Of a stretch of 9,278 nucleotides of DNA, positions 5,792 through 9,278 are shown one piece after another (positions within the stretch are counted from its first letter, which is position 1; the number at the start of each line of letters is the position of its first letter). The DNA comes from an uncultured Lachnospiraceae bacterium (GTDB lineage Bacteria > Bacillota > Clostridia > Lachnospirales > Lachnospiraceae). The DNA lies in contig CAKRNI010000093.1 of the NCBI GenBank assembly GCA_934370915.1, forward strand, positions 1 through 9,278, in the 5' to 3' direction. The notes under the pieces were generated by a model that was not told the origin of the DNA, made no database searches, and was given only the letters and a program-made list of their open reading frames with translations. The position numbers and the translations under genes were made by a program.

Positions 5792-6879
5792 AAAAAAGAG
5801 TTTTATCGATGTTATGTGCAGGTATCTTAGGAGCATCGTTAGCAGGATGCAGTCAGCCGGCAGCAACCACAACGACAGCAGCACCGGAAACTACAGCGGC
5901 GGCAGCAGAGACTACAGCAGCGGCGGGAGATACAGCAGCGGCAGCGGATGCTTCCGATATTAAAGCTCCGGAAGGTTTCCCGAAAGACCCGATCACATTT
6001 GTCGTAGGATTCGCGGCAGGCGGCGGAGTTGATACAGCAACACGTCTCATGACAAAGTATTTACAGGAATATGTGGATGTTCCGATCGTTGTCACAAATA
6101 CAACAGGTGCATCCGGAGTTGTGGCAGTTACAGATGTTTTAAAGAAACCGGCAGACGGATATACCGTTGTTACTCTGGCATCAGGAGCTGCATTGGGTGA
6201 CTGTACAGGTACAGCAACCTATTCTTATCTTGACGACATCGAGTTCATTGCACTTCAGGACAGCGTTCCGTACGCGCTGAGCTTCAGAAAAGATGATGAA
6301 CGTTTCTCCACAGGTGATGAGTTCCTTCAGTATGTAAAAGATCATCCGGGAGAGATCACCGTTGCTTTATCCGGTATCAACAACGCGAATCATATGGCAG
6401 CACTTTCCATGGTTCAGGATTGCGGATATGAGATGGAACTGGTACCGTTCGATGGCAGTGCAAATGCAAAGACAGCGTTCTTAGGCGGCCATGTTGACGC
6501 ATTCTGTGAGACAATTCTTGAGACAAAGAGCATGATGGATGAGGGACTCAGCGTATGTGTATGCACATTCGGCGACATGGATTTCTCCAGTGAGCTTCCG
6601 GGTGTACCGACATCTGAAGATCTCGGAATGGACTTAAAGATTACGGGAACAAACCGTGGATATGGTTATAAGAAGGGAACAGATCCGGAAATTGTAAAGT
6701 ACATGTCTGCACTTATGAAGAAAGTTACAGAGGACCCGAGATTCATCGAAGAATGTGAAAAGATGGGTCTTGGAAACTGTATCAATTACAAGGATTCCAC
6801 AGAGTACAGAGCATTTGCAGAAGAGGAATACAACAACTACATGGAGTTATGCAAGAGTCTTGGAATTGCAAAGCAGTAA
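5788..6879 (+). CDS. Tripartite tricarboxylate transporter substrate-binding lipoprotein (TctC/Bug family)
   Basis: A 363-residue extracytoplasmic receptor that captures an organic anion and delivers it to the TctB-TctA membrane complex. It has a lipoprotein signal: MKKR, a hydrophobic stretch, then LAGC with lipidated Cys21. An Ala/Thr-rich linker follows (about 24-58), then the Bug-type fold with FVVGFAAGGGVDTATRLM (71-88) and the ligand-loop segments TGASGVVAVTDV and KPADGYTVV (107-128). Start ATG 5788 has AAAAAGGAGAG before it, overlaps the previous stop by four bases and begins a proper signal peptide; the in-frame ATG at 5734 lies inside the upstream gene. The ligand cannot be predicted: relatives bind citrate, dicarboxylates, aromatic acids, amino acids and others. 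A hairpin follows, as is usual for receptors made in excess. Confidence 0.94.
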   Translation: MKKRVLSMLCAGILGASLAGCSQPAATTTTAAPETTAAAAETTAAAGDTAAAADASDIKAPEGFPKDPITFVVGFAAGGGVDTATRLMTKYLQEYVDVPIVVTNTTGASGVVAVTDVLKKPADGYTVVTLASGAALGDCTGTATYSYLDDIEFIALQDSVPYALSFRKDDERFSTGDEFLQYVKDHPGEITVALSGINNANHMAALSMVQDCGYEMELVPFDGSANAKTAFLGGHVDAFCETILETKSMMDEGLSVCVCTFGDMDFSSELPGVPTSEDLGMDLKITGTNRGYGYKKGTDPEIVKYMSALMKKVTEDPRFIEECEKMGLGNCINYKDSTEYRAFAEEEYNNYMELCKSLGIAKQ

Positions 6880-6903
6880 AAACTGACTGAGGGGATTAAG
6901 GCG

Positions 6904-6928
6904 GGGGGAATGTCTTTCACATTCCCCC
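6904..6928 (+). other. Intercistronic hairpin between the TctC-like and TctB-like genes
   Basis: GGGGGAATGT (6904-6913) pairs perfectly with ACATTCCCCC (6919-6928) around a five-base loop. Only TGGGTTT follows, too T-poor for a full terminator. It lies 25 bases after the receptor stop and 25 before the tctB-like start. The likely role is to protect the upstream message or partly attenuate transcription, so that receptor exceeds membrane subunits. Confidence 0.75.
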
Positions 6929-6953
6929 TGGGTTTAAACAGGAGGAAAAATAT

Positions 6954-7403
6954 ATGGCAAAAGGAAATAAGATTGCGGGAGTCATCCTTCTGGCGATTTT
7001 CGGCATTGCTTTTAAAATGGCGCTTGGATTTCCGGACAGAGCAATGTACTTTCCGGTTTTTGTAACCGGATTGGGAATGTTTTTGAGTGTTCTACTTATC
7101 ATTGATGGCTTTATAGCAAAAGAAGACTCAGAGAAAAAAGAAGTACTTTCAGCAAGAGGAAAAAAGATGGTTGTAATCATGCTTGCAGCCATGATTATAT
7201 ATGTAATCGGAATGCAGTATATTGGATTCTGTGTTTCAACACTGATCTTTTTAGTTGCGACAATGGTCATTAATTTCCCTGGAAAGGCATCGAAGAAAAA
7301 CATAATCAATATCGTGATTGTCTCAGTGGCAGTCACATTGGTCATTTATGTAGTCTTCAAGAAGATGTTATATGTTCCGCTTCCACAGGGCTTTTTGATT
7401 TAG
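6954..7403 (+). CDS. Tripartite tricarboxylate transporter small membrane subunit (TctB family)
   Basis: A 149-residue integral membrane protein with about five hydrophobic stretches (roughly 7-24, 33-54, 72-87, 89-106 and 117-135), separated by a charged loop (about 55-71, KEDSEKKEV). The C-terminal VPLPQG motif (141-146) is typical of TctB proteins. TctB is the small, poorly conserved partner of TctA, and its precise role in transport is not well defined. Start ATG 6954 follows AGGAGG (6941-6946). Its TAG stop touches the ribosome site of the next gene, so translation is probably coupled. Confidence 0.9.
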   Translation: MAKGNKIAGVILLAIFGIAFKMALGFPDRAMYFPVFVTGLGMFLSVLLIIDGFIAKEDSEKKEVLSARGKKMVVIMLAAMIIYVIGMQYIGFCVSTLIFLVATMVINFPGKASKKNIINIVIVSVAVTLVIYVVFKKMLYVPLPQGFLI

Positions 7404-7416
7404 GAGGTATGTGAGT

Positions 7417-8928
7417 ATGATCCAATATATTATACAGGGATTTGCGACCGCCGTGCAGCCTGGAAATCTGCTTGTGGCGTTTATCGGAACTGTACTTGGC
7501 ATTGTATTTGGTGCGCTTCCTGGTTTATCAGGTACAATGGGAATTGCAGTTCTTCTTCCGATCACCTACAGCATGCAGCCGATTGCGGCACTTCTGTTTA
7601 TGATCTCCATTTTCTGTGGTTCCTTATATGGCGGCTCTATTTCCGCGATCCTGCTACATACGCCCGGAACACCGGCTGCTGCGGCAACGATCTTTGACGG
7701 ATATCCGATGACACAGCAGGGCAAGGCCCATATCGCACTGCGCGAGGCTGCAGTCAGCTCTTTCTGGGGTGGTGTAATCAGCGTCATCGCGCTGCTGACA
7801 CTGGCTCCACCGATCGCAAAGTTTTCTCTTCGGTTTGGACCTCTGGAAAACTTCATGATCGCGATATTCGGTTTAACGATCATTGCGTCGATTGCATCCA
7901 AAAACATGTTAAAAGGACTTTTAAGCGGTACGATCGGACTTTTAATGGGATGTGTGGGAATGGACTCCATCGTAGGAGCACAGAGATATACATTTAGAAT
8001 CGCTTATCTTCAGACAGGTATCGGCCTGATCGTAGCTTTGATCGGTCTGTTTTCCATCTCCCAGGTATTAACGCTTGTGAGTGATACGAAAAATGCGATA
8101 GTAAACGATGACCTGATCAAGGGAGTAAAGAAAGAAAAATTCCAGTTAAAGGAGCTTTGCTTATATCCGCTTACCTACATTCGTTCCTCTATCATCGGAA
8201 TTATCGTAGGAATCGTGCCTGGTGCAGGCGGAAGTATTGCTGCATTCTTAGGATATAACGAAGCGAAACGTGCATCTAAACATCCGGAATTATTCGGAAC
8301 AGGATTAAGAGAAGGTGTCGGTGCATCTGAGAGTGCAAATAATGCGGTATCCGGTGGTGCCCTGATCCCGATGCTGACACTGGGAATTCCTGGATCCACA
8401 GCATGCGCAGTTATGTTAGGTGGCATGATGATCCATGGACTTCTTCCAGGAAACGACTTATTCACAAAGCAGGCCGCCATCACATATCCGGTTATGTGCG
8501 GTATCTTTTTCTCCAACTTATTCTTCCTGCTGATTGGTATTACCTGTGCAAAGTACTTCGCATATATCGCGAGAGTGCCGATCTATATGCTGGCTCCGAT
8601 CATCGTTGTACTGTGTGCAGTCGGTGCATTTGCAATCAACAATGCGATCGTGGATGTATATATCATCCTTTTGTTTGGCGTGATCGGTTTCTTCCTTGTA
8701 CGATTTAATTTTGATGTGACGCCGATGGTTCTGGGCCTCATCCTGGGACCGATTGCAGAAGGCGGATTGGCTCGTGCGATTCAGATCCGTAAGGGTATAC
8801 TGCCGGCAATTGGAGGAATCTTCACTTCTCCGATCTGCCTGATTCTCTTGATCGTTTCAGTGCTTTCTATTGTGGCTCCGTTATACAGAGAATATAAGGA
8901 CAGCAAAAAGGCAAAGGAAACAGCTTAA
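7417..8928 (+). CDS. Tripartite tricarboxylate transporter large membrane subunit (TctA family)
   Basis: A 503-residue polytopic membrane protein, normal for TctA, forming the ion-coupled permease that moves the organic acid across the membrane. Conserved segments are GALPGLSG (32-39), YGGSISAILLHTPGTPAAAA (71-90), GIVPGAGGS (265-273), GVGASESANNA (300-310) and LGIPGSTACAVMLGG (322-336). The paired P-G motifs near 35 and 268 show the internal two-repeat architecture of the family. Start ATG 7417 lies nine bases after AGGAGG (7402-7407); the in-frame GTG at 7411 is only three bases from it and is less likely. It is the last gene before the operon terminator, completing a TctC-TctB-TctA set. 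Confidence 0.96.
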   Translation: MIQYIIQGFATAVQPGNLLVAFIGTVLGIVFGALPGLSGTMGIAVLLPITYSMQPIAALLFMISIFCGSLYGGSISAILLHTPGTPAAAATIFDGYPMTQQGKAHIALREAAVSSFWGGVISVIALLTLAPPIAKFSLRFGPLENFMIAIFGLTIIASIASKNMLKGLLSGTIGLLMGCVGMDSIVGAQRYTFRIAYLQTGIGLIVALIGLFSISQVLTLVSDTKNAIVNDDLIKGVKKEKFQLKELCLYPLTYIRSSIIGIIVGIVPGAGGSIAAFLGYNEAKRASKHPELFGTGLREGVGASESANNAVSGGALIPMLTLGIPGSTACAVMLGGMMIHGLLPGNDLFTKQAAITYPVMCGIFFSNLFFLLIGITCAKYFAYIARVPIYMLAPIIVVLCAVGAFAINNAIVDVYIILLFGVIGFFLVRFNFDVTPMVLGLILGPIAEGGLARAIQIRKGILPAIGGIFTSPICLILLIVSVLSIVAPLYREYKDSKKAKETA

Positions 8929-8946
8929 TATTATAATAGGATAAGG

Positions 8947-8999
8947 TTCGGAAGACCGCAGTGTCCCACAATGGGAGCTGCGGCTTTTCGGATTTTTTT
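8947..8999 (+). terminator. Intrinsic terminator of the operon
   Basis: CCGCAG (8956-8961) pairs with CTGCGG (8978-8983), capped by TCCCA/TGGGA (8964-8968, 8972-8976). An imperfect lower stem (8947-8954 with 8985-8992, several G-T pairs) extends it, and seven T follow (8993-8999). It separates the transporter operon from the gene at the right edge. Confidence 0.92.
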
Positions 9000-9048
9000 A
9001 TTTCAAAATACATTTTAGAATACTTTTATAAATTCCCCCTCATAGATG

Positions 9049-9057
9049 TGTTATACT
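9049..9057 (+). promoter_or_regulatory. Possible extended -10 promoter of the right-edge gene
   Basis: TG-T-TATACT (9049-9057) is an extended -10 box, with TATACT matching five of six consensus bases. No convincing -35 box lies at the right distance. It is about 90 bases before the ATG at 9148 and after the operon terminator, so the downstream gene may have its own promoter. Confidence 0.4.
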
Positions 9058-9147
9058 TATCGTATGGCAGTTTCTGCGTGCAAGCAGGATATCGGCAGAT
9101 AAGCAGAATCGCCGGACGAAAACTAAGAAGGGAGCGCGCAGCCGCTC

Positions 9148-9278
9148 ATGAAAATACGTACAAAATTACTTATCACATTTCTGACGATTACGGTGGTACC
9201 AATCTTTTTGATCTATATCTCGATTTTAGGACTCAGCTCCTATCAGAACCGGGTATTCCGGGAGACCTATGACGTTGG
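9148..9278 (+). CDS. N-terminus of a membrane-anchored protein, probably a sensor kinase (partial)
   Basis: The first 43 codons of a gene that leaves the window. The peptide opens with the short basic stretch MKIRTK, followed by a hydrophobic segment (about 7-30, LLITFLTITVVPIFLIYISI) and then a polar region (SSYQNRVFRETYDV). A basic start, an N-terminal transmembrane anchor with a Pro near its middle and an extracellular domain are common in Clostridia histidine kinases and some methyl-accepting proteins, so a sensor is likely but not proven. ATG 9148 is the only usable start, because an in-frame TAA lies at 9124-9126. The ribosome site AAGGGAG (9128-9134) is rather far away (13 bases). If it is a kinase, it could belong to a two-component system continuing to the right. 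Confidence 0.55.
   Translation, partial: MKIRTKLLITFLTITVVPIFLIYISILGLSSYQNRVFRETYDV

Noticed and set aside
5857..5960. Triplet-rich tract as a CRISPR or mobile-element repeat
   Set aside because: The repeats are in frame and encode the Ala/Thr linker, with no spacer structure. I saw no CRISPR array, tRNA, rRNA or insertion sequence in the window.
7411..7416. GTG start for the TctA-like gene
   Set aside because: It is only three bases from the AGGAGG site; ATG 7417 has normal spacing.
8961..9272. 103-codon plus-strand open frame after the TctA-like gene
   Set aside because: It begins inside the operon terminator and overlaps, in another frame, the sensor-like N-terminus at 9148. Its peptide is not recognisable.

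Overview
The window looks like chromosomal DNA of a low-to-moderate GC Clostridia member, most probably a Lachnospiraceae-type gut anaerobe. This rests on strong AGGAGG-type ribosome sites, a SAM-I (S-box) riboswitch in front of metK, a murA-metK neighbourhood, intrinsic hairpin-plus-T terminators, and a substrate-binding lipoprotein with a long Ala/Thr-rich linker of the kind common in that family. The genus cannot be read from the sequence alone.

Left third (1-1745), housekeeping. The window opens with the last 34 codons of a probable murA. A 349-base gap then carries a sigma-A-like promoter (138-166), a leader hairpin, a SAM-I riboswitch aptamer (228-350) and a switchable antiterminator/terminator. 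metK (455-1642, 395 aa) follows and ends at a 14-bp terminator hairpin.

Centre and right (1802-8999), an accessory catabolic locus. A LysR-type regulator (complement of 1802-2737) is transcribed away from a six-gene operon (2966-8928). The operon encodes a DmpG/MhpE-like DRE-TIM metal-dependent lyase with altered active-site residues, a D-2-hydroxyacid dehydrogenase, a DUF6282-like putative metal-dependent hydrolase, and a complete tripartite tricarboxylate transporter in the order TctC (lipoprotein receptor), TctB and TctA. Three junctions are tight: two ATGA overlaps and one stop codon beside the next ribosome site. A perfect 10-bp hairpin separates the tctC-like and tctB-like genes, and a strong terminator closes the operon. 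The regulator has a full-consensus promoter (TTGACA-N17-TATAAT) whose -10 overlaps a palindrome, which suggests autoregulation.

Working model (inference): the TctCBA-like system imports an organic acid. The DUF6282 protein opens or hydrolyses it or a derivative, the dehydrogenase interconverts a 2-hydroxyacid and a 2-oxoacid, and the aldolase-like lyase cleaves or rearranges the 2-oxoacid. The LysR protein senses the substrate or an intermediate. I do not know of a described pathway with this enzyme set, and the substrate cannot be deduced from sequence alone.

Right edge (9049-9278). After the operon terminator there is a possible extended -10 promoter and the first 43 codons of a membrane-anchored protein, probably a sensor kinase.
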